In this document: one piece after another, positions 1-13,411 of the stretch
How the letters are laid out: every line of letters starts with the position of its first letter
Numbering within the stretch: the stretch's first letter is position 1
Source: Anomaloglossus baeobatrachus
Taxonomy: Eukaryota > Chordata > Amphibia > Anura > Aromobatidae
DNA: 64,000 bases
Direction: 5' to 3'
NCBI RefSeq assembly: GCF_048569485.1
Contig: NC_134354.1
Location: forward strand, 331,865,643-331,929,642
The notes under the pieces: generated by a model
Databases searched by the model: none
What the model was told of the DNA's origin: nothing
The model's input: only the letters and a program-made list of their open reading frames with translations
Translations under genes and position numbers: made by a program

Positions 1-661
1 TACTTGTAGCGTTTTTTACCTTTGTCAAAATAACGCATCTCACAGGATCCTTCACATTGCGCCGCGAGCTGCAATGCATTTCAATGAGCGCTGGATCCTG
101 CCTAGCAGAATGCGTTGAGTTGCGTTGTAACAGGATCCTGCTTTTGTACTGAGCATGCCCAGAAAGTACTGAGCATGCCCAGAACCAGTCTCGCGTGTTC
201 TGTCTCTCTCTCCTCCTCCCTCCCTCACCCTCTCTCTCTTTCCCCCTTCCTCCCCTTCCTCTCTCCCCCACCTGAGAGCTGCGGACACTCGTAACCAAGG
301 TAAATATCGCGTAACCACTTCTCTTAGTTACCCGATGTTTACGTTGGTTACGTGTGCAGGGAGCCCGGCTCCTAGCAGCTGCAGACACTCGTAACCAAGA
401 TAAATATCGGGTATCCAAGCCCGATGTTTACCTTGGTTACGAGCGTCTGCAGCTGTCAGAAGCCGGCTCCCAGTCTGGCACGTTTAGTTCCCCTCACTCC
501 CAATCACATGACTCCAATGCCCGCCCCTAAACATCCAGTGACAGGATCCTGCAAAGTAAGACATGCGTTTGCATGCGTTTTTTGCTGTAAAAGCAGGATC
601 CGCTTTTGCAGCAAAAAAACGTTCAGGACGCATGTTAAATAAACGTAGTGTGAAAGCAGCC
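1..661. mobile_element. Harbinger-like MITE, left end cut off by the window
   Basis: The right end reads GTGTGAAAGCAGCC followed by TTA (662-664). This matches the terminal pattern GGCT..TTTCACAC plus a TWA target site of complete elements at 12091 and 45312. The interior is rich in AGGATCC and in GCGTTTTTTGCTG-like words and contains one GTAACCA subrepeat block. No coding region is visible. It lies in SESN2 intron 1. Superfamily assignment (PIF/Harbinger) rests on the 3-bp TWA target site only. Confidence 0.55.
291..461. repeat. GTAACCA/ATCGGGTA palindromic subrepeat, copy 1
   Basis: Blocks reading GTAACCAAGGTAAATATCG and their reverse complements (CGATGTTTACCTTGGTTAC) are repeated here, separated by AGGGAGCCCGGCTCC. 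Related blocks occur at about 10655-10830 and 12917-13050, each inside or beside a different MITE. It is therefore a mobile or gene-converted module. Function unknown. Confidence 0.6.
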
Positions 662-663
662 TT

Positions 664-1099
664 ATGTAGGCAGTTCACTTTCCTGTGCTGTACACTGATT
701 AGAAGTCTTTCTGAGCTGTTCTAGACTCTTGTCTTCCAGCCGTGCGAGTGTCCAGAGTGAGTAGTGGCTGGATCCTGCCGTCTTGGGCCACCCGATAACA
801 TTACATAATGCTTCCCTTGTGGCATTTGCTGGTTATCATGAATGCATTGTCATGAAGTGTTTGGAGTATTCTGTAGATGAAAATGAAATGTCTACATCAG
901 CGTTGTAATATCAGTATGCGGTGCTCCTGCATTCCTCTGCCTGGGGCGGTGTACACATATAGTAATAGGTGATGTAACTGATACTATACATTGCACTGGG
1001 CCTGTACGAACATGTGCAGCTTGCCTGCGTCATGGGTTTCTTGATGACTGGGTGGCTTTGATTTGATTCTTCCGGTCTAAACAATGTTTCAATTTTCAG
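664..1099. other. SESN2 intron 1 (3' part), no recognised feature
   Basis: This is intronic sequence ending in the acceptor TTTCAATTTTCAG just before exon 2. I see no gene, repeat unit or open frame with sestrin similarity. Sestrin exon 1 (N terminus and start codon) must lie upstream of the window. Confidence 0.6.
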
Positions 1100-1165
1100 G
1101 ACCCAGGTGATCAGATTAGACCAAGAGATGCCATCGGCCCCAGTGCCTATGTCCCTGTGGCACAG
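1100..1165 (+). CDS. SESN2: SESN2 exon 2 (22 codons)
   Basis: The exon encodes a peptide ending in [11 protein letters not shown], aligning with human SESN2 GPSAFIPVEE just before the globular domain. Acceptor TTTTCAG at 1093-1099, donor GTAAGA at 1166, phase 0 at both ends. Confidence 0.82.
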
Positions 1166-4100
1166 GTAAGAGTGGATACAGATCTGTATGGTGGGCACAT
1201 AATAGAAATGTATATTAATGATGTGTTTATTACAGCTGCCTGGACCAGTGCTGAGTGATAACATTACTGCCGTCATGGGGCTTCATCCAGAATATAAGCG
1301 TGTATTTTGGAAGACCCAGCATCAGCTGTTGCATATGGATGGAGCATTATCCCTTCCAGAGAGACACTATGTGGCTCTAATGGTAAGTAATGGTCTCTTC
1401 TGTTTCCAGTCTAGCATATCTTCTGTCTGCCATAGGATAGTCTTAGTAAGAGTAGTGCTCATGAATGGCCAAGGCAGCCGGACTTGTTAGACTTCTACGT
1501 AAAGCAGAGTAAAACTATTTACTGCTTCAGCTGGCTTATTACAATCATGTTAATCCTAAATTACAGGAACAAGCAATGGACTAAAAGGGTTTCCCCAAGA
1601 ACAAGTTAATTTTAAAGTTAACTTTACTTAATAGCTCTTGGAATAATTTCCACAATTGATGTATTTTGCTCCTGTGCTGAGATAATCTTGTATATGTGCC
1701 CCTTCTAAAAACTGTGTAATGGCAGTGTCTGACCGTACAGGGTCTGATCATACCACATCTCCTGTGCTTAGATAATGTTATATATGTGCCCCTGCTATGC
1801 ACTGTGTAATGGCAGTGTCTGACTGTACAGGGTCTGATCATACCACATCTCCTGTGCTTAGATAATGTTATATATGTGCCCCTGCTATGCACTGTGTAAT
1901 GGCAGTGTCTGACCGTACAGGGTCTGATCATACCACATCTCCTGTGCTTAGATAATGTTATATATGTGCCCCTGCTATGCACTGTGTAATGGCAGTGTCT
2001 GACTGTACAGGGTCTGATCATACCACATCTCCTGTGCTTAGATAATGTTATATATGTGCCCCTGCTATGCACTGTGTAATGGCAGTGTCTGACCGTACAG
2101 GGTCTGATCATACCACATCTCCTGTGCTTAGATAATGTTATATATGTGCCCCTGCTATGTACTGTGTAATGGCCGTGTCTGACCGTACAGGGTCTGATCA
2201 TACCACATCTCCTGTGCTTAGATAATGTTATATATGTGCCCCTGCTATGCACTGTGTAATGGCAGTGTCTGACCGTACAGGGTCTGATCATACCACATCT
2301 GGGCAGGGGAGGTAGTATACAGAGCAGAAGATGATTTTTGACGGTAAAGCATTTCCCTGCCTGTTAAAGATCCTGTCAGGAGTTGTCCTGTAAAGTAAAT
2401 GGCCATAATGGTGCTGTGATGCTGATTAAATGGAGACCTGCAGTGACTAAATCTGTTCTTGGCTTAATAATCTGCCTCCAGTTTTTCATGAGGATGTCAT
2501 CTGTGCATCACTTGTGCATCAGAGCAGGCCTCTGGCTGTGCGCAGTGTGATTCTAAAGACTCCTCAATAAAGTAGTGCTGGATGCGGCACATGTGCAGAT
2601 TGTGGTTTCAGCTTAATGCAGAGGTCATTGAGCTGAAATTGCAATCTGTGCTTGCGCCACGTCCAGTGCCATTTTATTGAAGACCTGCAGACTGCCTATA
2701 AAATAATGCTTAGGCCGAAGACACACAGCGAGAAACTGTGTGGAGTGCGATAAAACATCGTATCCACTCAGACCAATTTTAGCCTGTGTCAGCACACATG
2801 AGCGATTTTTCTCAGCCTTAATTGGACCGAGAAAACAATCGCGACATGCTGCGATTGTAATGCGAGACTTTCTCTCGCACCCATTCAAGTGTATGGGGCG
2901 AGAGAAAAATCTCACTGCACTCACAGTACTGCGAGTGCAGTGCGAGAATTGCAATAGCCGGCTACGGAGGAGAGGGAGAGAAATCCTCCCTCCCCCTCCT
3001 CCGAGCCGGCCCGCCCCCCGCAGCTGAGGTCTGCTCAGTCAGATCTCAGTCGCAGGGACACTAGCATGACGCTCGGCTGTGCTGCCAGCGTGAGCAGAGT
3101 GTCATGCGAGGGGATCGCAGTAATCCCAGTGTGGCCCTGGCCTTACTGGAATCATGGCAGTTGTGTGGAACTTGATAAAGGAGGCTGGTCACTGACCTGT
3201 AGAAAGAGTCTGGAGGGGCTGAGTAGACCCATCCCTAATGTCCCACCACCAATGCACCAAGCAATGCACAATGTCCTCATGAAAACGTTATTCAGCAAAG
3301 ATTAACCCCTTAACGGACCCATGACGTACTGGGTACGTCATGGATCGTGTGCCGTTAATCCCTGCCCCCCCCTGCCGTGGGAAGGTGGCGGCGATCCACG
3401 CACATCAGCTGTTTTCAACAGCTGACTTGTGTGCCTGCTAGCTGTGGGTGGAATCGCTTCCATTTACCCCTTACATTTCACTGCCAAAACCTGGCAGCGA
3501 TATGTATATGGGCGCCGCCATAACAGTTACTTACCCCGCCCCCACTGCAAGTCACGTGACATGATCACGTGACTTTCGGTGGTCGCCATCGTAGCACAGG
3601 GTCTTGTGATGACGCCTGCAGCTATGAAGTTTCACTTTCGTTTTCACCTGGCTCGGCTTATGGTGAAACAGGAAGTGACTATCTGCTGTTTACAGCTGTG
3701 TAGCTGTGATCAGCAGATAGTGCAGAGCGATCGGATTGCTGATCGCTATAGCCCCCTAGGGGGACTAGTAAAATAAAAAAGTGAGAAGTTTTAAAAAAAT
3801 AAAAAAAACCTAAGTTCAAATCACCCACTTTCACCCCATTGAAAATTAAAGGGTTAAAAAAATAAAAAATATACACATTTGGTATCGCCGCGTTCAGAAA
3901 TGCCCGATCTATCAAAATATAAAATCAATTAATCTAATCAGTAAATGGCGTAGCGGCAAAAAAATTCCAAACGCCAAAATTACGTTTTTTGGTCGCAGCA
4001 AATTGCAATAACAGGCGATCAAAACGTAGCATCTGCGCAAAAATGGTAGCGTTAAAAACGTCAGGTCGAGATGCAAAAAATAAGCCGTCACTGAGCCATA

Positions 4101-6977
4101 GATCCCGAAAAATGAGAACGCTACGGGTTTTGGAATATGGCGCAAAACATGCGCCACTCTTTTTGGACAAGCTTGTGAATTTTTTTAACCCCTTAGATAC
4201 AAGTAAACCTATACATGTTTGGTGTCTACAAACTTGCACCGACCTCAGGCATCACATAAATACATCAGTTTTACCATATAGTGAACACAGTGAATAAAAT
4301 ATCCCAAAAACTATTCTACGATCACACTTTTTTTGCAATTTTTCCGCACTTGGAAATTTTTTGCTGTTTTCCAGTACACTATATGGTAAAACTTATGGTT
4401 TCATTTAAAAGTACAACTCGTCCCGCAAAAAACAAGCCCTCATATGGCAAGATTGATGGAAAAAAATAAAGTACGGCTCTCGGAAGAATGGGAGCAAAAA
4501 ACAAAAACTCAAACGGAAAGTGCCCGGGGGCTGAAGGGGTTAAATTGTCACTGCAGGCTTCCATTTACTCAGCCTTATAGCAATGTATATACTTTATAGT
4601 GCTAAATCCTGCTGACAGTTCTCTTTAAAAAAAAAAAAAAAATGTTTTACCTGAAATAACTGATCCTGTCTGTATACTCTTATATCCTCCCTGGCCCAGG
4701 AGATGTGGTATGATCAGACTATGCTCCTGTACAGTTACACAGCTGTTACACAGTACATGGGAAGGACACATATCTCAGTACAGGCACTTTGTTCCTGGGA
4801 TAAAGGGAACCTGTCAGGTCCAATATGCATCCAGAACCACAAGCTGTTCTGGGTGCATATTGCTAATCACTGCCTACACCTCCCTGTATCTAGTAACATA
4901 CATACTTTTTCTAAAGATATTTCTAAAGAGTTTTTTCATATGCTAATGAGGCCAGCGACTAGTTGCAAAGGGCGTTGCTTCCCTTGGCTATTCAGCCCCC
5001 TCAACATGTTAGTACGCCCCTGTGCTAATGAATACGCAACGTTGGTGCTGACCTCACTGCTATAATCACGCCTGAGTCCTGATTTCGGCTCAGTGCACAC
5101 GATCCTGGACTTTCAATCATGCTCACTACATGGGTTTAAAGCCAGGACTCATACACCCAGCGGTAATGCGCACTATAAAGCAAATTCTGCCTCTGCCACC
5201 TGGGGATGTGGCCACTTGCAGAGTAGTGAACCACCCATTTATGACCACATTGTGTGGGGTTTTCAGAAATGTGAAGGGCAAACTGGGTCTTTGCCAGCAG
5301 TTTGTGGTGGAAGGTTTCTGCAGCTACATAGATCTTTTTGGATTGGGACATAACTGCAGAGCAAAGTAAGCAATCTTGGAAAGTAGTTCTGATGACATTA
5401 CTTTTATTTCAGGCTTCTGCACGACATCACTGTGTATATTTGGTTTCACTCCATTCGTCAAGCTTTCTTCAAGTTGGTGGGGATCCCCGTTGGTTGGAAG
5501 GTCTGAGTTATGCCCCTTTGAAACTGCGCAGACTAAATGATCTGAATAAATATCTTGCCCATAGGCCATGGCTGATAACCAAAGATCACATTGCGGTGAG
5601 TGATATGCTGCATTGAATATGCACAATCATACTTGCCCTGAATTTAGCCTGTTGTAAGGATCCGATGTTTAAATTTGATTATTCTGATTATCCTAAAATG
5701 GATTGTTCCATACTGGTATGAATTTTGAGACCTATTGTGTTTTTGTATTGATTCTCATCTGACTGGTTTCCTAGTGAATTATTTTACTTGAGACCATATT
5801 ACTGGCTTGAAATATTAATGGATGTATTCCTTTCTTTAGTGCCTTCTAAAAGCTCCAGCTGGCCATGCCTGGTCACTTGCAGAGTTGATCCACGCCATTG
5901 TTCTGCTCACCCACTTCCATGCTCTTTCTTCTTTCATTCTGGGTTGTGGCATTTACCCACCAGAGGGAAAAGAGGGCATTCAACGCCCCCCTTCTCCGGA
6001 TGTCCTAACTGTCGAGGTGAGTAGAGTAAAGGTGCGTTTACATGAATCGACCGGCAGCACGATGGACTGCTGGTCGGTAAACTTTTACTGATGGCTGATG
6101 GTTTGCCTGCTGAAACAAGCACACCAAGTAAACTGCACACTGAGCAATTTACAGTAGATCACGCAATATGCATAAGCTGCCATGGGTTTACACAGGACAA
6201 TGCACCAGCAAGAACTATGATCTTTGTGCAGTACAAAAGATCACTTCAACTCATGAACATGTTTGTTCATACATTTTCAGCTGTTTACACCGCAAGATAA
6301 TTGTGAAATAAGCATTAACATCTGTTCACTATTTTGCAGTGAAATCCCCCCTTTAAACTTCTAGTAATTATTTTACCAGCACTGTAAACGTCAACTCATG
6401 TGAAACGATGGATTTGTATAGTTCTGTAATTTGACCAAACTAAGGAATGTTGCCTCCAAATAGCGTAAGGCTATATAGCAAAGTGCCCAAAAGTGTCAAC
6501 CCTTCCAGCAAGAAATTGTCTGTTTTTGTATGAAGCTTTGCTGCCAGAATAGAATAGTGACATCAAAACTAAGGGTATGTGCGCGGTTTTTCACGCTACG
6601 TTTTTGTTGTCTTAAAAACGCACCTGCGGCAAAAAACGCATGCGTTTTACCGTGTTTTGGTGCGTTTTTTGCTGCGTTTTTGCTCACTGCGTTCTTAATC
6701 AGTGAACAAATGCCATTAAAGATTGTTGATGGGGGGGGGGGGGGAATCTGTCATTTCCTTCAATGTTCTTCATTGTATGCAGGAGAGAAGACAGCAGCTG
6801 CAGAACTACAAGGCTCAGCATACTCTATCCAGGATTGTATGCAGGAGTTTTTTGCCCAAAAAAGACATGGGCTTCACTATATTTTTGTATGCTAGCCAGG
6901 TACAGCAGGCAGGTATGGGCTGCCCCCAACCCCCAGCTGCCTATTTGTACCTGGATGGGAACCAAAAATAAAGGAAA

Positions 6978-7021
<44 letters not shown>

Positions 7022-10000
7022 CTTAATTTCATGAAATAATTAAAAAAAGATGTGGGCTTCACCCAATTTTTGAGTTCAGCCAGGCACAACTAGGCAGCTG
7101 GGGATTGGAATCCACAGTGCAGGGTGCACATGCTTTCTGGGCACCCCCGCTGCAAATTGCAGTCCGCAGCCACCCCAGAAAATGGCGCTTTCATAGAAGC
7201 GCCATCTTCTGGCGCTGTATCCAACTCTTCCAGCTGCCCTGATGCCGGGGTGGCTCGCTGGGTAATAATGGGGTTAGGGCTAGCTGTATATTTTCAGCTG
7301 GCCCTAAGCCCGAAATTCATGGTGTCACGCCAATTTTAGACATGGCCACCATGAATTTCTAATAAAGATAAAAAAACACATAGAAATAAAACACAACACA
7401 ATTAGTGACTCCATCTTTATTGAAATAAAGAACCCCCCTCTACAGTAATCCTGGGTCAAGGGTCCTGCGCCGTCCAATCCGGATCAAATATCATCTGATC
7501 AGTTTGCTGGAAGGCAAAGCGATCAGATGAGTCAGGATCAAGGACGTGAATCACATCACACAGCAGCTGATTGTATAAACTGCTTTTATACAATCAGCTG
7601 ATGCATCAGTAGAAAAAAAAAAAAATACTGAGTCACGTCCGTGCTGATTACCGGCAGCTCCTGGAGCGATCGGACGGGAGTCTGATCCTGTCCCATCGCT
7701 GCAGGAGCTGCCGATAATCAGCTGATGAAGTCTCCTGATGGCAGGATCAGCTGATAAGTTAATTTGGCCGGGCACTAAAGCCGGCGACACCGCGAGAATT
7801 ACGATCAGCTGATGCGTCAGGTGACTGAATCAGGTGATCATCGCCAGGTCCTGCAGGCATCGTACGTGCCCAGGAAGACTGCACACAGCCGGAGAGGAGC
7901 TGGGAGCGGGCATGGCACCGGGACCCTGCAGACAGGTGAGTATGACATTTTTTTTATTTATTTTTTTTTTTCTACTGTTCACTTTTTTGATTTCACAGCG
8001 GTCTCCACCTCCCGCCCAGACATGGCGCCGCACGGGAGCTGACATGCACAGGACTGGAGGTGGACGCAGCGGTGACGATACCGGGAGGATTCATGCTTCT
8101 GTGTTTACCAACAGAAGGAATCCTCTTCCTGTACATGTCACTTTAGTACCCACCCCTTGCGTTTATAGCTGCGTTTTTAGTCATAGAAACGCAGCTATAT
8201 GCGTTTCTCATTGCATTTTTGAACATCTCATTGAACTCAATGGGTGAAAAACGCAGAAATAATTGACATGCTGCGTTTTTGTGGTCACCACAAAAATGCA
8301 GCTACAAAAAACGCTGTGCGGACACCAAAAATGAAAACTCATACATTGCTGGGGAAGCAATGTCACTGCGTTTTCAGCGCAAAAACGCGGTAAAAAACAC
8401 CGCTAAAAAGGCAGCAAAAACGCCTAGTGCGCACAAGGCCTAAAGGAGCGCCAAGCTTTTTTAGTGTTGACATTATGAAGCAGCATAGCTTGCTATACTT
8501 TATGTAAACACTCCTACCAAGACTGGTAACCATGTCAGCTTGGGCTTTGAGCTGGATGCCCCAAAGCCATGATCATTGTGCTTAATCCTAGATGGTCACC
8601 ACCAGTGCACAGTACTTCTTGATTTACAGGTTTCCACTTCAGTATGTTTGTACAGTTTTGAAAGTACTGAATCCTCACCCAAACCTACGTACAACTAACA
8701 GTTTCTCCTAGTGCTAAACTAATCAGAAATGTGCTGCTGATGAAAAGCAGACTTTACCCAAACATTGGACTCATAAAGACAGCAAACTCTTGTTTGACAA
8801 CCTCTTTAAAAAGCTATTTAAAGTGTACATGCATACATTGATGTCTGTTGATTGCTACCAATTTGCCTGTCAATCATAGGGGTGGCTAAATTCACAAACA
8901 TAACTTTTTCAGCTTATGTTGAATATGGAAATATACATTTTAAGCTGCATATGTTAGAGTTCAGCATATGTAAGGTCTCACTGTTTACTAGTAGGAAATT
9001 ACAGGACGTATGGTGAATATTGCTGAGTGGTCCTTAAAATGTAGATGCTGGGGAAGTAACACGCAATTATGGCATTATATATTGTGTGCACAGGGAATTG
9101 GCACACCGCGGGAGGCAGAACGTGTTCTGGCCCAGATTAAGAAATTGGATGAGGTTGAACAGGAGGCAAGCAAAGAAGAGATGGAGACTAGGTTTGAACA
9201 GGAGAAGAGAGATTGTATAATGGTAACTTCTAATGGTATGCATTTTTTTTTTTATACTCTTATAGATGTGCATGTGTGATTTGTACATTCAGTGCTTAGG
9301 TCAATATTTCTACTTACCAGGTGATACTGTTCATTCTTTCTGCTCACCAAGTGTTCTCCGCTTCCTGGATGACCCAGATTTTGACTATATTGACTTCACT
9401 CGAAGAGGGGAGCAGGCTCCCCCTACATTCCGTGCTCATGTGAGTCCTCCAATACTTTTTTACAATAGTTTTAATTGCATTTGGGCCAAATAGACCCCTT
9501 TTTTAAATTAAATGGTTTTGCTGTAAAATATATAAAGGAGTCAACAAACTGACATCTTTAATGGATCCTCCAAGACTTGAGCCTTTGACACTGAAACATC
9601 CTGCAATATATTATATGAAGTGGAGTAGCCTTAACTTAAAGGGAACCTATCGTGTGCCCTAATTACACCTCCCTACCAATCCCTGTTATAAAATTGTATA
9701 ATATGAAAGTAATAAACATTCTATTACCTTCATATTTCCTTTGTAAATTAGAGAGCTTTTGGTCACAGGGGCGGCGCCTTGCCCTATGGACGTCTGCCTA
9801 CTTTTCGTGGTATCACGCCCTTGTGGGTGTGATACCATGAAGTCATATGAGTGACGTCACCGTCGCTCATTCTATCCTGCACACATTGTGGCAGGCTTCT
9901 TTTCCGGGTGTTCACACGCTGGCTTCAGATGCTTAGTGTGCGTCTGAAACTGACAAGGAGAACCCAGAAGAGAAGCCTGCCGCAAATAGTAAGTGTAAAC

Positions 10001-13000
10001 GTGCGCAGGATAGAATGAGCGGTGAAGTCGCTCATGTGACTCCATGGTATCACGCCCACAGGGGCGTGATACCACGGAAAGTATGCAGGGGCAAGGCGCC
10101 TCCCCTGTGACCAGAAGCTTAAATTTACATAGGAAATATGAAGGTAATATGTTTTTTATTTCATATTATACAATTTTATAACACGGGGATGGGTAGGGAG
10201 GTGTAATTAGGGCACATATGCATCTGCTGATAGGTCAGAACACATTCTAGGTGACAGGTTCCCTTTAAACATGACTTGTCCTTAACTTTCACCTAGTTCT
10301 CCTTCCTATAGAAGGGTGAGGATTCGTTTTTCCACATAATGGTTCCATACTGGATCAGTGGTTAGGGGCTTGTACAATAAGGCTAAGTTCACACTTCCGT
10401 TGTTTTGCATCGGTCACAATCCGTAGCCTTGAGGAATTACGGTATCTTGCAAAATATTTTGCAGGAATCCTGTTTTTCCCCATAGACTTCTATTAGTGAC
10501 TGATTGTGACTGATGATGCTGCGTTGCATCCGCTGCGTCGCGGTCAGTCGTTTTTTAACTGACCGCCGGGCGGGAGCAACGCAGCCTTTAACGTTTTTTG
10601 AGCAGCGCGATCCGTAGGATTTTGCTGCGCATGCTCTCTGGATCCCTGCCCTCGTAAGCAGGATAAACATCGGGTAACCAAGCAATGCGCTTTGGTTAGT
10701 TACCCGATATTTACAGTGGTTACGGGTGCAGGGAGCCCGCGCTAAGTGGTGTATGCCGGTAACCAAGATAAATCGGGTAACCAAGCAAAGTGCTTTGCTT
10801 TTAGTTACACGATATTTACCCTGGATACAGTGTGCAAGGAGGCCGACACTTCCCCACTCGGCTCCGCCCCCTCCCGCACTCCGCATGTGTACACTCTCAC
10901 GTCCCCAGCCCTGCAGTCCCTGCGGCACTGAAGTCCTCAGCTCCATGGCCCCGCCCCCTCACGCACTCCAAACACACACACACACTCACTTACTCGTCCC
11001 CAGCCATGCAGACTGCAGCACTGACGTCCTCAGCTCCGCCCCCGAACTCCGCCCCCAGCATACAACGGAGTCGGACAATGAAATTCTTTTCTTCGTCATC
11101 CGTTGTCGTCTGTTGTACAACGCATCAGTCACATGCGTCAAGCAACGCATGTGACTGATGCAACACAACGGAAATGTGAACTTAGCCTAAGGCTGTGCGC
11201 GCTGGATCTTTGTAGTGACCAAAGATGCATTGTTTTTGGCACACATGCAGTTTTTATTTTTCCCAATGTGTTTAAGTCAAATCTATTGATTGGAAGGGCT
11301 CAAACACTGGCAAAAATTCAAAAAATTGACATGCTGCATCTGTGGTCGTCACAAAGATGCAGCCAAAAACTGCAATGTGTGCACAGCAAAAATACAATCT
11401 CAGACTTTATTGGGGAAGGAAATTCATGCAGTTCTGAATCTAAAACTGCACGTGAAAAATGCAGCGTGTTCACAGGGCCTAAGACTTCATTTCTTTTCAG
11501 GATTACACATGGGAAGATCATGGCTACTCTTTATTGCACAGATTGTATCCAGAGGTGGGTCAACTGCTGGATGAAAAATTCCAGGTAGCCTATAATCTGA
11601 CATATCATACGATAGCTTCTCACCAAGAAGTGGACACTTTCAAATTGCGTAGAGCCATCTGGAATTATATCCAGTGTATTTATGGGATCAGGTAAGGATT
11701 TAACGGTATACTGGTCTTCATAATTAAAGATGCTGCCAGCCTAGTGGTGGGCCCTCCAGCTTTATTCACTTTCTTTATTACTTACCACTAGGTATGATGA
11801 TTATGACTATGGTGAGGTAAATCAGCTGCTGGAAAGAAGCTTGAAGGCTTATATGAAAACTGTGACTTGCCACCCTGAGAGAGTGACTCGCCAACTGTAT
11901 AACGACTTCTGGAGGCAGTTTAAACACTCTGAAAAGGTATGTTTTGAACTGTACTATGTTCAGAATTTTTTTTTTTTTTGCCTCAATTTTCACTTTAACC
12001 TCAGACTCTTGTGCTTATCTGACCGATTATTGTACTGCTATTGACTGTTCAAAGGGTACACTGATAAAGCTCCGTCACATATAGCTGTTAGGCTACTTTC
12101 ACACATCAGTTTTTTCCCATCAGGTACAATCCGGAAAAAACGGGTAAACCGGATCTGGTATCGCATCCGGTTTATCCCCATAAACTTGCATTGTAACCGG
12201 ATTGTACCTGATGGCTTTGCGGTGCATCCGGTTTTTTCCAGATGCGGCAAAATAAATAAATGCGGCGGCCGGATAGAATGTTCCCTGCAACGTTTTTGCT
12301 CCGGCAAAAAAAAACCGCATCGCGCCGCATCCGGCCGCTGCGGCGCGTTTTCAATGCATGCCTATGGAAGCCGGATGCGGCGCGATGCGGAAAAAAAACG
12401 CATCCGGCCACCACATGCGGTTTTTTTCCACTGCGCATGCTCAGTAGCGTGCCGCAACCGGAAAAAAACGGACCGGCCGCATGTAAAAACTTATGCAAAG
12501 GATGCGGTGTTTTCACCGCATCCGTTGCATAGGTTTCACAGCCAGATTGAGCCGCACAGCTCAAACCGGATGTGTGAAAGTAGCCTTAACGAGAGGAAAA
12601 AGTATTTTCAAAGTTCCTGTTCAAACGCTTGACATTTCTACTTATAAGATTTCCCATGGTGTCAAATCTGGACATCCGCTCTTCCTTCCCGACCAGGTGA
12701 TTTTTGTGTCATAAAAGTGACAACTGTCAGATTGGCTGCTCGCCTCGGCCTGGCCCCGCCTCCCGCATGGATTAGCCGCTCGCCCCGGACCTTAGCACGA
12801 ATCGCCCGCTCCAGCGTACACCGGCTCCCGGTACACATGTGCAGGGAGCTGGCATACGCTGGCGCCTCGCCCCCGCCACACGTTGGCACACTCGGCCCCG
12901 CCCCCGGCGGACACGCTGGTAACCATGATACACATCGCGTAACTATAGGAAGCAGTTCCCTTAGTTACCCGATGTGTATCATGGTTACCAGCGTACACCG

Positions 13001-13300
13001 GCTCCCTATACACATGTGCAGGGAGCCGGCATACGCTGACACCTCACCCGCTCAGCCCCGCCCCGGCACACGTTGCCACGGTCGAACCCGCCCCCGGCGG
13101 CCCCAGCATGGGAGATGGAGCACGATGGGGGGTGTGCAGCATGGAGGATGGAGCACGATGGGGGTGCGCAGCATGGGAGATGTAGCACGATGGGGGGGTG
13201 CGCAGCATGGGGGATGGAGCATGAAGGGGGATGCACACCACACACACACACCCCCTTACAGACAACGCCACACACACACACACCCCCTTACAGACAACGC

Positions 13301-13331
<31 letters not shown>

Positions 13332-13372
13332 ACAGACAACGACACACACACACACACACCCTTACAGACAAC

Positions 13373-13411
<39 letters not shown>

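Noticed and set aside
721-775. Possible 17-nt micro-exon after TCTTCCAG in SESN2 intron 1
   Set aside because: It is too short, out of keeping with sestrin exon structure, and not needed to keep frame.
1581-2291. 236-codon minus-strand frame with 30-residue repeats
   Set aside because: It arises from the 90-bp tandem array inside a SESN2 intron.
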